Assembly: GCA_913031305.1 (NCBI GenBank)
Contig: CAJWEF010000004.1
Coordinates: forward strand, 1 to 39,913
Direction of reading: 5' to 3'
From: an uncultured Acidiferrobacteraceae bacterium
Lineage (GTDB): Bacteria > Pseudomonadota > Gammaproteobacteria > Arenicellales > UBA868
Length of the DNA stretch: 39,913 nt
The notes under the pieces were generated by a model. The model ran no database searches. It was not told where the DNA came from and saw only the letters and a program-made list of their open reading frames with translations. This document shows, one piece after another, positions 9,477-16,750 of the stretch; position 1 is the stretch's first letter, and each line of letters starts with the position of its first letter. A program made the position numbers and the translations under genes.

Positions 9477-10369
9477 GAGCGCGCTACCTGGCCACCATCG
9501 AGTCGACGCAACATGGTCCGCTCACCCAGAGCTACGATAGATACCAGCGTAGCTGAGACGACAGAAGCGGTGATCAACGCTGCCCAGATCATAGTGGTCT
9601 GGCCATAATACGAGCCTGTGAGCAGGCGCGCGCCGAGACCACCCTGACCCCCCGTGGGTAGCTCAGCAACAATAGCGCCCACGATACTCAATGCAATTGC
9701 CACCTTAAGAGACGCGAACAGAAATGGGATCGATGAGGGCAGACGCAACCTGAAAAAAACCTGTGCACGGCTCGCATAATAAGTATGCATCTGGTCCAAA
9801 AGCATGGGTTCAGGCGAGCGCAGTCCCTTTACCATTCCCACCACGACCGGGAAAAAGCAAAGGTACATCGAGATAACCGACTTAGGGAAAAGACCGGTAA
9901 TACCGACAGAACCCAGCACCACAATAATCATTGGTGCCAACGCAAGGATCGGCACCGTTTGTGATGCAATGATCCACGGCATCAGACTTCGATCCAAGGT
10001 TGTCACATAAACGATTCCAATCGCCAGTCCAATGCCCAGCACCGTACCCAGAACGAACCCGAGCAGTGCCGATGACAGGGTCACACCCGCGTGATAGATC
10101 AAGCTTCGCTTGGAAGTGACTTTCTGATCCAAGACGGTCTTTTTGAGCTCGCGGACAACCTGGTGAGGCGCGGGTAATACGGGTCGCTTCATGCTCCAGG
10201 CATCTGCGGCCAACTGGGTGATATCCCACTGGACGCTGCGTTTGTTGTAGCGATCGATCAACTGGCCACTGTTGAGGTACACCGCGCCGGCATACCAGAT
10301 AACCGTCAGGACAACGATAACTACCGACAGCGGAAAAATCCGCCCCTGACTATGGGTCGCGTCATTCAT
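9473..10369 (-). CDS. ABC transporter permease (second subunit)
   Basis: A BPD-type permease of 298 residues from the ATG at 10369. The frame stays open upstream to 10480, but that extension would lie almost wholly inside the ATPase gene. The chosen ATG overlaps the ATPase stop by 8 bases, a normal coupled junction. Several membrane helices and the EAA-type loop (SRAQVFFRLRLPSSIPFLF) are visible. A long periplasmic or linker segment (about 30-75) follows the first helix. It probably pairs with the other permease as a heterodimer served by the single ATPase. Confidence 0.87.
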   Translation of the reverse strand: MNDATHSQGRIFPLSVVIVVLTVIWYAGAVYLNSGQLIDRYNKRSVQWDITQLAADAWSMKRPVLPAPHQVVRELKKTVLDQKVTSKRSLIYHAGVTLSSALLGFVLGTVLGIGLAIGIVYVTTLDRSLMPWIIASQTVPILALAPMIIVVLGSVGITGLFPKSVISMYLCFFPVVVGMVKGLRSPEPMLLDQMHTYYASRAQVFFRLRLPSSIPFLFASLKVAIALSIVGAIVAELPTGGQGGLGARLLTGSYYGQTTMIWAALITASVVSATLVSIVALGERTMLRRLDGGQVARS

Positions 10370-11165
10370 CGTCGTAACTATGGCCCGCCTTGAGGCCTTG
10401 TCGAACTCGATGCGCCAGAGAAAGAAAATCGGGGGTCTCACGTATATCAAGCGTTCGCTCGGAGGGCAAATTGCATTCAATCACATCCATCACCCGCCCA
10501 GGCCTGGGGGACATAACCACGACCCGGCTCGAAAGGAATACCGCCTCGGGAATGGAGTGGGTAACAAAGACTACTGTCTTGCGCGTCTTGCGCCACAATT
10601 CAAGAAGCTGCTCGTTGAGGTGATCCCGTGTAATTTCGTCAAGCGCCCCAAACGGCTCATCCATTAACAACAACTGCGGCTCAACACTTAATGCCCGCGC
10701 AATGGAGACGCGCTGCTGCATTCCCCCGGATAATTGCCAGGGGTATTTATTCTCAAAACCACTGAGGTTAACAAGATCAAGATATTTCTTCGCTCGCGTT
10801 TGCTGCTGAGAGCGAGTCAATCCCATGATCTCAAGGGGCAGTACGACATTCTTTGTGACAGTTCGCCAGGGGTAAAGTGCGGGAGCCTGAAACACATAGC
10901 CATAGGAGCGATCCTGGCGGGCCTGATCCGGGCTCACGCCGTTCACAAGAATCTTTCCACTGGAATGCTTCTCCAGGTCAGCAATCACCCTCAGCAAGGT
11001 CGTCTTGCCGCAGCCAGATGGGCCAATCAATGATACGAATTCACCTTCTCTAATCGCTAGATCAATGCCACTAAGCGCATGCACCGGTCCATCGACAGTA
11101 TCGAAGTCCAGGGACAACTGGTCAATTTGAACCACGGTGTCAGAAGATGATGCGTTATCGCTCAA
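10362..11165 (-). CDS. ABC transporter ATP-binding protein (nitrate/sulfonate/pyrimidine type)
   Basis: A 267-residue ATPase with Walker A GPSGCGKTT (48-56), Q-loop in GYVFQAPALYPW (89-100), signature LSGGMQQRVSIARAL (145-159), Walker B LLLMDEPFGALD (165-176) and an H-loop in FVTHSIPEAVFL. It resembles the SsuB/TauB/ThiZ group that energises importers with NMT1-type binding proteins. The start is TTG at 11165, the only plausible start with a strong AAGGAG upstream. It sits 28 bases after the M20 hydrolase gene and overlaps the following permease by 8 bases. Confidence 0.92.
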   Translation of the reverse strand: MSDNASSSDTVVQIDQLSLDFDTVDGPVHALSGIDLAIREGEFVSLIGPSGCGKTTLLRVIADLEKHSSGKILVNGVSPDQARQDRSYGYVFQAPALYPWRTVTKNVVLPLEIMGLTRSQQQTRAKKYLDLVNLSGFENKYPWQLSGGMQQRVSIARALSVEPQLLLMDEPFGALDEITRDHLNEQLLELWRKTRKTVVFVTHSIPEAVFLSSRVVVMSPRPGRVMDVIECNLPSERTLDIRETPDFLSLAHRVRQGLKAGHSYDDE

Positions 11166-11193
11166 CGGAAAACTCCTTACACACTGCTTGCTT

Positions 11194-12435
11194 TCAAAGA
11201 CTTTCAGCCTTTGTCAAAACAGCCTGGAGCATGACATTGGCGCCGGCTGTCGACCATTCAGGTTCGATATCTTCTACTTCGTTATGACTAATACCGTCAA
11301 CGCAGGGGATAAAAATCATCGATGTCGGTGCCGCGTGTGCAATAAAACAAGCGTCATGCCCAGCCCCAGCGACAATCTGGCGCGAACTGTAGCCACAAGT
11401 TTCGGCACCGGACTGAACTGCTGCGACACAACCACTATCAAAGGGGACCGGGGCGTAATAAAAAATCTCCTCAAGCGAGTGTGCTACGCCGGCTTGGTCA
11501 GAAATTCTGGTGACGCCATCACCGATGGCCTTGCCCATCTCCAGCAAGACGGTATCATCGGGATGCCGAATATCTATGGTCAAAAAGACCCGTCCTGGGA
11601 TAACGTTACGCGAATTGGGGTGCACGTTGAGCATGCCCACCGTGGCACAAGCGAGTGGCGCATAGGTCAAGCCAATTTCATTCACCAGGCAGGTGATCCG
11701 TGCAGCACACAGTAATGCATCATGGCGCCGGTCCATTGGCGTTGGCCCCGCATGCGATTCCATGCCGGTCAGTTCAAGTTCATACCAGCGCTGGCCTTGA
11801 GCATCGGTAACCACGCCAATGTTAGTGCCTTCTTCAACCAGTATCGGACCCTGTTCGATATGGGCTTCAAAATAGGCGTGCAGTGGACGCCCCATGGGCT
11901 CATCTCCCGCGTAACCGATGCGTTCGAGTTCCTGCCCCATGGTTCGGCCCTCGGTATCCGCTCGCGCCAGGCCGTAGTCGAGGTCATAGATTCCCGCGAA
12001 CACGCCGGACGCCACCATTGCAGGTGCAAAACGGCTGCCTTCCTCGTTGGTCCAGCAGACCGCTTCCACTGGGTGGCGCGTCTGGATATTTTGATCATTA
12101 AGGGCGCGTATAACCTCCAGGCCGGTTAAAACGCCGTAAACCCCATCAAAACGACCTCCGGTAGGCTGGGTATCAAGATGACTGCCAACCACAACCGACG
12201 GTAACTGTGGGTCGGCGCCGTCGCGGCGGGCAAAAATATTTCCCATCTGATCAACAGATATTGTGCAACCGGCCTCGCGACACCAATTCACGAAAAGATC
12301 GCGGGCCTGTCGATCAAGGTCGGTCAGAGCAAGTCGGCAACAACCCCCTTTTTCGGTTGCCCCAATTTTTGCCATCTCCATCAGCGAGTCCCACAAGCGC
12401 TCACCGTTAATCGCCAAAGCATCGTCGCGTGTCAT
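11194..12435 (-). CDS. hyuC: M20-family Zn-dependent carbamoyl-amide hydrolase (HyuC / allantoate amidohydrolase-like)
   Basis: This metal-dependent amidase hydrolyses N-carbamoyl amino acids, beta-ureidopropionate or allantoate in characterised relatives. Visible motifs are VVVGSHLDTQPTGGRFDGVYG with metal ligands H86 and D97, E131/E132 in WTNEEGSRFAPA, H192 in AHIEQGP, and a C-terminal GISHNEVE histidine. From the ATG at 12435 it has 413 residues, the family norm. A GTG 33 bases upstream is also in frame, but AGGGAAGA lies at the right distance from the 12435 ATG. It is the second enzyme in the operon able to act on N-carbamoyl-beta-alanine, beside the nitrilase-family gene just upstream. 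One may handle another ureido compound. Confidence 0.87.
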   Translation of the reverse strand: MTRDDALAINGERLWDSLMEMAKIGATEKGGCCRLALTDLDRQARDLFVNWCREAGCTISVDQMGNIFARRDGADPQLPSVVVGSHLDTQPTGGRFDGVYGVLTGLEVIRALNDQNIQTRHPVEAVCWTNEEGSRFAPAMVASGVFAGIYDLDYGLARADTEGRTMGQELERIGYAGDEPMGRPLHAYFEAHIEQGPILVEEGTNIGVVTDAQGQRWYELELTGMESHAGPTPMDRRHDALLCAARITCLVNEIGLTYAPLACATVGMLNVHPNSRNVIPGRVFLTIDIRHPDDTVLLEMGKAIGDGVTRISDQAGVAHSLEEIFYYAPVPFDSGCVAAVQSGAETCGYSSRQIVAGAGHDACFIAHAAPTSMIFIPCVDGISHNEVEDIEPEWSTAGANVMLQAVLTKAESL

Positions 12436-12496
12436 TGGTTTTTCTTCCCTGTCAGTCTTCACCAACACTCATGATTAATAGTTATCCCTTACTCGC

Positions 12497-13363
12497 CTAA
12501 TTCAGATCGGTCAGAACACCGTAAGTTTCAGGCCGGCGGTCACGGTAGAACTGCCAGGTATCTCTGACCTCGCGAACCATGTCCATATCGACCTCGTGGA
12601 TCAGAAGCTCATCTTGATCGGCGCTGGCCTGCGCTTCGATCTGACCACGCGGATTGACGAAATAACTCGAGCCGTAAAACTCCCCGATATTCCAGGGGGC
12701 CTCAGTTCCCACTCGATTAATTGCCGCAATAAAAACGCCGTTAGCAGCTGCTGAAGCTGGTTGTTCAAGTTCCCACAAGTACTGCGACAGCCCAGCCACT
12801 GTTGCGGATGGGTTGTAGATGATTTCAGCCCCGTTTAATGCCAAGGCGCGCCAACCCTCAGGAAAATGGCGGTCGTAACAGATATAAACGCCGATTTTGC
12901 CGTAGGCCGTATTAAAAACCGGCCAGCCCGAGGCTCCAGGCTTGAAGAAGAATTTCTCCCAGAAGCCGGCAACATGAGGTAGATGGCTCTTGCGATATTT
13001 ACCCATGTAACTGCCATCGGCATCGATTACCGCAGCCGTGTTGTAGTACACCCCAGTCATGGCTTCTTCATAAATCGGCACAATGATGACCATGTTGTAC
13101 TTCTTGGCGTATTCGCGCATCAGACGGATTGTGTGGCCATCTGGGATCGCCTCTGCCGCAGCATACCAACGGGCATCCTGGCTCGGGCAAAAATAGGGTT
13201 GGGTAAACACTTCCTGAAAACAAAGTACCTGGACACCGGCTGCGCCCGCCTGGTCAATGAACGGGATGTGCGCTTCTAACATCGCATCACGAATCTCCTC
13301 GGGAGACCAATCCGTGCTCGCCTTCAAACTCATCTGGATGAGTCCGGATTTCAGTTTACTCAT
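12497..13363 (-). CDS. beta-ureidopropionase / N-carbamoyl amidase, nitrilase superfamily
   Basis: The carbon-nitrogen hydrolase triad is complete: E51 (FQEVFTQPYF), K125 (GKYRKSHLPH) and C162 (VYICYDRHFPEGWRAL), counted from the ATG at 13363. The protein has 288 residues. The close match around CYDRHFPEGWR and SHLPHV fits the beta-ureidopropionase / N-carbamoylputrescine amidase branch. With dihydropyrimidinase in the operon, the expected reaction is N-carbamoyl-beta-alanine to beta-alanine, CO2 and NH3. A GTG two codons upstream is in frame, but AAGGGGG is placed for the ATG. It is the first gene of the catabolic operon, downstream of a RutR-like operator. Confidence 0.9.
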   Translation of the reverse strand: MSKLKSGLIQMSLKASTDWSPEEIRDAMLEAHIPFIDQAGAAGVQVLCFQEVFTQPYFCPSQDARWYAAAEAIPDGHTIRLMREYAKKYNMVIIVPIYEEAMTGVYYNTAAVIDADGSYMGKYRKSHLPHVAGFWEKFFFKPGASGWPVFNTAYGKIGVYICYDRHFPEGWRALALNGAEIIYNPSATVAGLSQYLWELEQPASAAANGVFIAAINRVGTEAPWNIGEFYGSSYFVNPRGQIEAQASADQDELLIHEVDMDMVREVRDTWQFYRDRRPETYGVLTDLN

Positions 13364-13460
13364 GTGCACCCCCTTGTGATGTGATTGGCATGTTGTTTTT
13401 GGGATTGATATCGCCGCTTGGCAAAGAACTGGAAATCGACCAGATTCGGCCTTCCCGATG

Positions 13461-13489
13461 CTTGTAACAGTTCTTTACCATTTGGTCAA
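13461..13489 (-). promoter_or_regulatory. candidate promoter of the pyrimidine degradation operon
   Basis: On the minus strand TTGACC (13489-13484) is followed, after 17 bases, by TACAAG (13466-13461), a four-of-six match to a -10 box. The -35 element is inside the RutR-like operator. The leader to the first gene would be about 90 bases. The assignment rests on consensus and spacing only. Confidence 0.45.
13474..13489. promoter_or_regulatory. RutR-like operator upstream of the pyrimidine operon
   Basis: TTTACCATTTGGTCAA matches the E. coli RutR consensus TTGACCAnnTGGTCAA at all but one fixed position. It lies between the regulator's stop codon (13491) and the first catabolic gene, 111 bases before the start at 13363. 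Its minus-strand half TTGACC can also serve as a -35 box (13489-13484), so a bound repressor would occlude RNA polymerase. It is the second such site within 750 bases. Confidence 0.75.
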
Positions 13490-13490
13490 T

Positions 13491-14177
13491 TTATCGCAAA
13501 GGCTGCTTCTTACTTGACAGGCCCAATCCACGAACCAGTGCCGCGGTGACGCCTGGCGCGCCTTTTTCATACACCTCAGCATCGTAATCTGCCGGCGAGA
13601 TCACAGCTTCGATCTGGGCTTGAAAATCCGCATAGGTCTGGGTCACTGCCCAGATCATAAAGAAAGCATGTGCAGGGTCTATCGGAGCCATCCGGCCCTC
13701 TTGCTGCCAAGCGTGAAAGATAGCGCCTTTTTGTGCCACCCAGTCCCGCAAGCGTCCCCTCAGATGCTCCCCAATCACCGGCGCTCCACCGATAATCTCG
13801 ATCGCAAAAAGGCGTGAAGCTTCAGGATAATGCCTGGACAGATCTAGTTTGCGGCGAATGTACTTGCTTATTGCATCACACGGATCATCATCTGCCGAGA
13901 TATCTCCCAGCGCTTCCAGCCACAGTGACAGCACTTGCTCGATAACGACCCGATACAGGTTCTTCTTGGTCTTGTAGTAATAAAGGACATTGCCTTTGGG
14001 CAAACCGGCACGCTGTGCAATCTCTTCTACACGCGCGCCGTCGTAGCCCTTCTGGGAAAACACACCGGTCGCGGCGCGGATGATCTTCTCTCGCTGGCGA
14101 AAACCAACGCTTTGGGGTTCGGTGCCTGAGACTTCAGATGGTGGAGTCGTTTTCTCTATCTGACTGATGCGGGCCAT
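13491..14177 (-). CDS. rutR: TetR-family regulator, RutR-like (uracil/thymine-responsive)
   Basis: A 228-residue TetR repressor with an N-terminal helix-turn-helix domain (about 28-75, KIIRAATGVFSQKGYDGARVEEIAQRAG) followed by LPKGNVLYYYKTKKNLY. The C-terminal domain closely recalls E. coli RutR, for example RKLDLSRHYPEASRLFAIEI, a GGAPVIGEHLRGRL segment and MIWAVTQTYADFQAQIEAV. RutR binds uracil and thymine and controls pyrimidine use. Here it sits at the head of a reductive pyrimidine pathway instead of the oxidative Rut operon, with matching operators before itself and the operon. The N-terminal 25 residues are an unstructured extension compared with E. coli. Orthology is inferred from remembered sequence features. 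Confidence 0.88.
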   Translation of the reverse strand: MARISQIEKTTPPSEVSGTEPQSVGFRQREKIIRAATGVFSQKGYDGARVEEIAQRAGLPKGNVLYYYKTKKNLYRVVIEQVLSLWLEALGDISADDDPCDAISKYIRRKLDLSRHYPEASRLFAIEIIGGAPVIGEHLRGRLRDWVAQKGAIFHAWQQEGRMAPIDPAHAFFMIWAVTQTYADFQAQIEAVISPADYDAEVYEKGAPGVTAALVRGLGLSSKKQPLR

Positions 14178-14187
14178 AAGGCGATCG

Positions 14188-14217
14188 ATTGTGGCTCACT
14201 TTTGACCGAATGGTCAA
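14188..14217 (-). promoter_or_regulatory. candidate rutR promoter overlapping the operator
   Basis: Minus-strand TTGACC (14217-14212) with an 18-base spacer to CACAAT (14193-14188) forms a sigma70-like promoter whose -35 box is part of the palindrome. The -10 box ends only 10 bases before the ATG, so the transcript would have a very short leader. Evidence is consensus and spacing only. Confidence 0.35.
14202..14217. promoter_or_regulatory. RutR-like operator upstream of the regulator gene
   Basis: TTGACCGAATGGTCAA contains both half-sites, TTGACC and GGTCAA, in the palindromic spacing of the RutR consensus TTGACCAnnTGGTCAA, with only the seventh position differing. It lies 25-40 bases upstream of the regulator ATG, between it and the end of the EamA transporter gene. 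This predicts autoregulation. Confidence 0.8.
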
Positions 14218-14255
14218 CTTTCGGGTCACCGCACGACCTAAACTCTTTTGAACAA

Positions 14256-15128
14256 TCACCGGGATACCTGGCGCCCCTCCGAACGCAATCTAACTGCCGA
14301 GTGAGCCATCAGCACCACAATAACGACGCTGCCCCCGGCAATGGTCTGCCACCCAGGGTTCTCCCCGATCACCCACCAAACCCATAACGGACCCAACACC
14401 GCTTCCAGCAAACTGATCATCGCTACTTCAGGCGCCGGCAAATAGCGTGGGCCCAAAGTCATTAAAACCAACGCCAATGGCAACACGACCAACCCTGCAA
14501 GAACAAGCGACGCCCATTGGACTGAATCCATCACTGGAAATTTCGCAAACATCAATGCGACCACGGCTGTCAGAAGTAAGCCGATTCCCGCCGCAGGGAC
14601 CATGTTAATTCCGCGGTGTCCGCGAAGGATCGTGTACAACAGCGCCAGCATAGCCGCGTTCAGTAATGCCAATGAGTCACCGAACCACTGGATGCTGTCC
14701 AAACTTCCACTGGCGACAACCATCAGACCTAACGCCGCTCCCACAATGGCCCAACGTGTGGCGTTCGAGATCCCTTCATTAAAGATCATTTTTGACAACA
14801 CCGCAGCAATGAGTGGCGTGCAGGCAAATATCACCAACACGTTAGCAACACTGGTGTAAGAAAAGGCTGCGTAAAACGCTATCGCGCACGCTGCTTGCAA
14901 AACACAGACCAGTGCGCCCCAACCACCCAGGTTACGAACAGCACCGAAGAATTCGCTGCGCGCGTACAGCGCAAAGCCCAAAAGAATCACAGTGCCTCCG
15001 AGAATGCCCCGACCGAAAGCCAGCGTAAACGAATCAACTGCCGTCAGTCGGATCAGTAGTGAGTCTGGGGTGAATACCAGGACCCCACCAAGGGTTAACC
15101 AGAAACCCTTTCGATGTTCTCCACCCAT
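14256..15128 (-). CDS. EamA/DMT-family transporter
   Basis: A 290-residue membrane protein with about ten hydrophobic segments in two repeats, the drug/metabolite transporter pattern. The first repeat starts GVLVFTPDSLLIRLTAVDSFTLAFGRG and the second includes LLEAVLGPLWVWWVIGEN, the usual EamA helix-loop signature. These proteins export or import small metabolites such as amino acids; the substrate cannot be read from sequence. The ATG has GAGGGTAGAG upstream. It lies directly before the rutR-like gene on the same strand with a 78-base gap holding the rutR promoter, so it is probably a separate unit. Confidence 0.87.
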   Translation of the reverse strand: MGGEHRKGFWLTLGGVLVFTPDSLLIRLTAVDSFTLAFGRGILGGTVILLGFALYARSEFFGAVRNLGGWGALVCVLQAACAIAFYAAFSYTSVANVLVIFACTPLIAAVLSKMIFNEGISNATRWAIVGAALGLMVVASGSLDSIQWFGDSLALLNAAMLALLYTILRGHRGINMVPAAGIGLLLTAVVALMFAKFPVMDSVQWASLVLAGLVVLPLALVLMTLGPRYLPAPEVAMISLLEAVLGPLWVWWVIGENPGWQTIAGGSVVIVVLMAHSAVRLRSEGRQVSR

Positions 15129-15192
15129 GCTCTACCCTCTATTATCTAGGCCCTGATTCACGCCTTTTAACAAACGGCCGGGCAGGTACTTT

Positions 15193-15708
15193 TCAATCCG
15201 CTCCATGCTCCTGATCGTAGATAAATGCCTCGATTGCCTCGGGCGGCACTGCGCCGGCCTGCACTGCTTTCAACGTTCCGCCTGGCGCGTAAATGAGGAA
15301 TGTCGGCGTCCCTCTAAAAGACCGGCCCGTTTGATCCGAAAAAAAACGCGTCACGTCCCCAGGCTCTCCAAGTAGATTAGAAAAGCCCACCTCCCGCTCT
15401 TCAATAAAAGCCCATGCCTCAAGCGCCGCATCGGCACCGTCGAGCGAGATACCCAGAACTTTCAGGCGTCCGTCCCGATGCCGCTCGTGCAAATCCGCCT
15501 GCTCTTGCATCTCCTTGGCACAAACGGGACAACTGTACGACCAAATCATGACCACCAGCCATCGATCGGCAGGAAGCACATCGGTAAAACTGACAGGTCG
15601 CCCGTCAAAATCAGAAAACACCGCTGTCGCGGCTGCCGATGAAGGCTCCATTGCCACCCCAAGCATTAACACAGCGCCGATCAGCCACCGAGTGGTGTAT
15701 TTCTTCAA
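15193..15708 (-). CDS. secreted TlpA/ResA-like thioredoxin-fold protein
   Basis: A 171-residue protein with a signal peptide or N-terminal anchor (about 1-26, hydrophobic core IGAVLMLGVAM) and a thioredoxin fold of the AhpC/TlpA type. The redox motif is C60-P-V-C63 in WSYSCPVCAKEM, and a cis-proline is visible in RGTPTF. It probably acts as a periplasmic thiol oxidoreductase. The start is TTG at 15708, with GGAGGG six bases upstream and a 4-base overlap with the preceding EamA gene, so the two are coupled. The partner is not evident; no cytochrome c maturation genes are adjacent. Confidence 0.82.
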   Translation of the reverse strand: MKKYTTRWLIGAVLMLGVAMEPSSAAATAVFSDFDGRPVSFTDVLPADRWLVVMIWSYSCPVCAKEMQEQADLHERHRDGRLKVLGISLDGADAALEAWAFIEEREVGFSNLLGEPGDVTRFFSDQTGRSFRGTPTFLIYAPGGTLKAVQAGAVPPEAIEAFIYDQEHGAD

Positions 15709-16619
15709 ATCGCCCTCCGGCGGCGAACCGCGTTATTTCCGTAACTGACTAAAAGCACCCCGCTAACGACAAGAATCATCCCGAGTGCCGACTTATAGCT
15801 AAAGGTTTCGCCAAATAGCGGCCAGGCGATCAGCGCCGTGACCGGCGGCACCAGGAAAAATAAGCTCGCCACCCGGGTTGCTGCCTGATGACGCACCAGC
15901 ATCCAAAGGAGGGTCATAGCCCCCAGCGACAGAACTACGACCAACCAGGCGAGGGCAAACACAAACTCCCCGCTCCATTGTACGTCTTGAGCATCAAACA
16001 CCAAGGACGCGATGCCCATCATCAACGCCGCTGCCAGAAATTGTAAAAAAGAGCCACTCAAAAGATTCATCTCGCTGCAAAACCGCTTCTGGTACAAGGT
16101 GCCCACACTCATTCCGGTCACTGCTGCGACACATAGGATTACTCCAATCACCGAGCTATCAAACAATCCAAGATAGCGCGAGGAAACCAGTGCGACGCCT
16201 ATGGTCCCGAGAAGAAACCCGACCCATTGGCGCGCTCGGACCGGCTCCGAAAGCATTGGACCCGCCAGCACTGCTGTCAGCATCGGCTGCAGGCCGACAA
16301 TCAGCGCACTGTCTCCAGCCGATACCCCAAGACTGATGCCAAGGTAAATTCCACCCAGATATACACCATGGACCAGTATCCCGACTGTCATGATGTGCAT
16401 GGCATTTTTCCAGGTACCGGGGCCCTCGGCGCCGGTGAGCCAGGTTATCGCCCCCAGGATTAAACAAACCAGGGCGAATCGCAACGCTAAGAACGTCGCC
16501 GGCTCTGCGTACGGTAAACCGAGTTTTGCACCGATGAAACCGGTACTCCATAAGATCACAAACACCGCCGGAGCGGCGGCAAATAGAAGCGAGGAGCCGG
16601 TTGGTCTTTCCGTTATCAT
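15705..16619 (-). CDS. EamA/DMT-family transporter
   Basis: A 304-residue protein with about ten hydrophobic helices in two EamA repeats (VILWSTGFIGAKLGLPYAEP in the first, a C-terminal LVPPVTALIAWPLFGE segment in the second). It is not an obvious close paralogue of the EamA gene 600 bases downstream; the shared motifs are family-level. The ATG at 16619 is the first start and has no strong ribosome site. Its stop overlaps the TTG of the TlpA-like gene. A divergent 131-base region separates it from cnoX. Substrate unknown. Confidence 0.87.
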   Translation of the reverse strand: MITERPTGSSLLFAAAPAVFVILWSTGFIGAKLGLPYAEPATFLALRFALVCLILGAITWLTGAEGPGTWKNAMHIMTVGILVHGVYLGGIYLGISLGVSAGDSALIVGLQPMLTAVLAGPMLSEPVRARQWVGFLLGTIGVALVSSRYLGLFDSSVIGVILCVAAVTGMSVGTLYQKRFCSEMNLLSGSFLQFLAAALMMGIASLVFDAQDVQWSGEFVFALAWLVVVLSLGAMTLLWMLVRHQAATRVASLFFLVPPVTALIAWPLFGETFSYKSALGMILVVSGVLLVSYGNNAVRRRRAI

Positions 16620-16691
16620 TAGCTGATCAGCGTTAAGCGAAGAGGCGTAGTCTATGAGATTAAGGGTAGGCTCACCTACTCCAATTTCGAC

Positions 16692-16719
16692 TTGAAATCC
16701 AGAGGTTCAACCCTATTTA
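16692..16719 (+). promoter_or_regulatory. candidate cnoX promoter
   Basis: TTGAAA (16692-16697), a 16-base spacer and TATTTA (16714-16719) lie 32-59 bases upstream of the cnoX ATG. The -35 region is part of a small inverted repeat, TTGAA (16692-16696) with TTCAA (16706-16710). The matches are moderate, so this is tentative. Confidence 0.3.
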
Positions 16720-16750
16720 AATGTTGGTTTGAATTGCAGCATCTATTGAA

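Noticed and set aside
10370-10480. Upstream extension of the second permease to 10480
   Set aside because: It would overlap 111 more bases of the ATPase gene; the ATG at 10369 has a normal coupled overlap.
11122-11128. TGGTCAA half-site of the RutR motif inside the ABC ATPase gene
   Set aside because: No second half-site at the correct spacing and it lies within coding sequence.
16622-16631. Perfect 10-bp palindrome GCTGATCAGC before the EamA gene start
   Set aside because: A single short palindrome of this size is expected by chance, and it has no partner or matched regulator.
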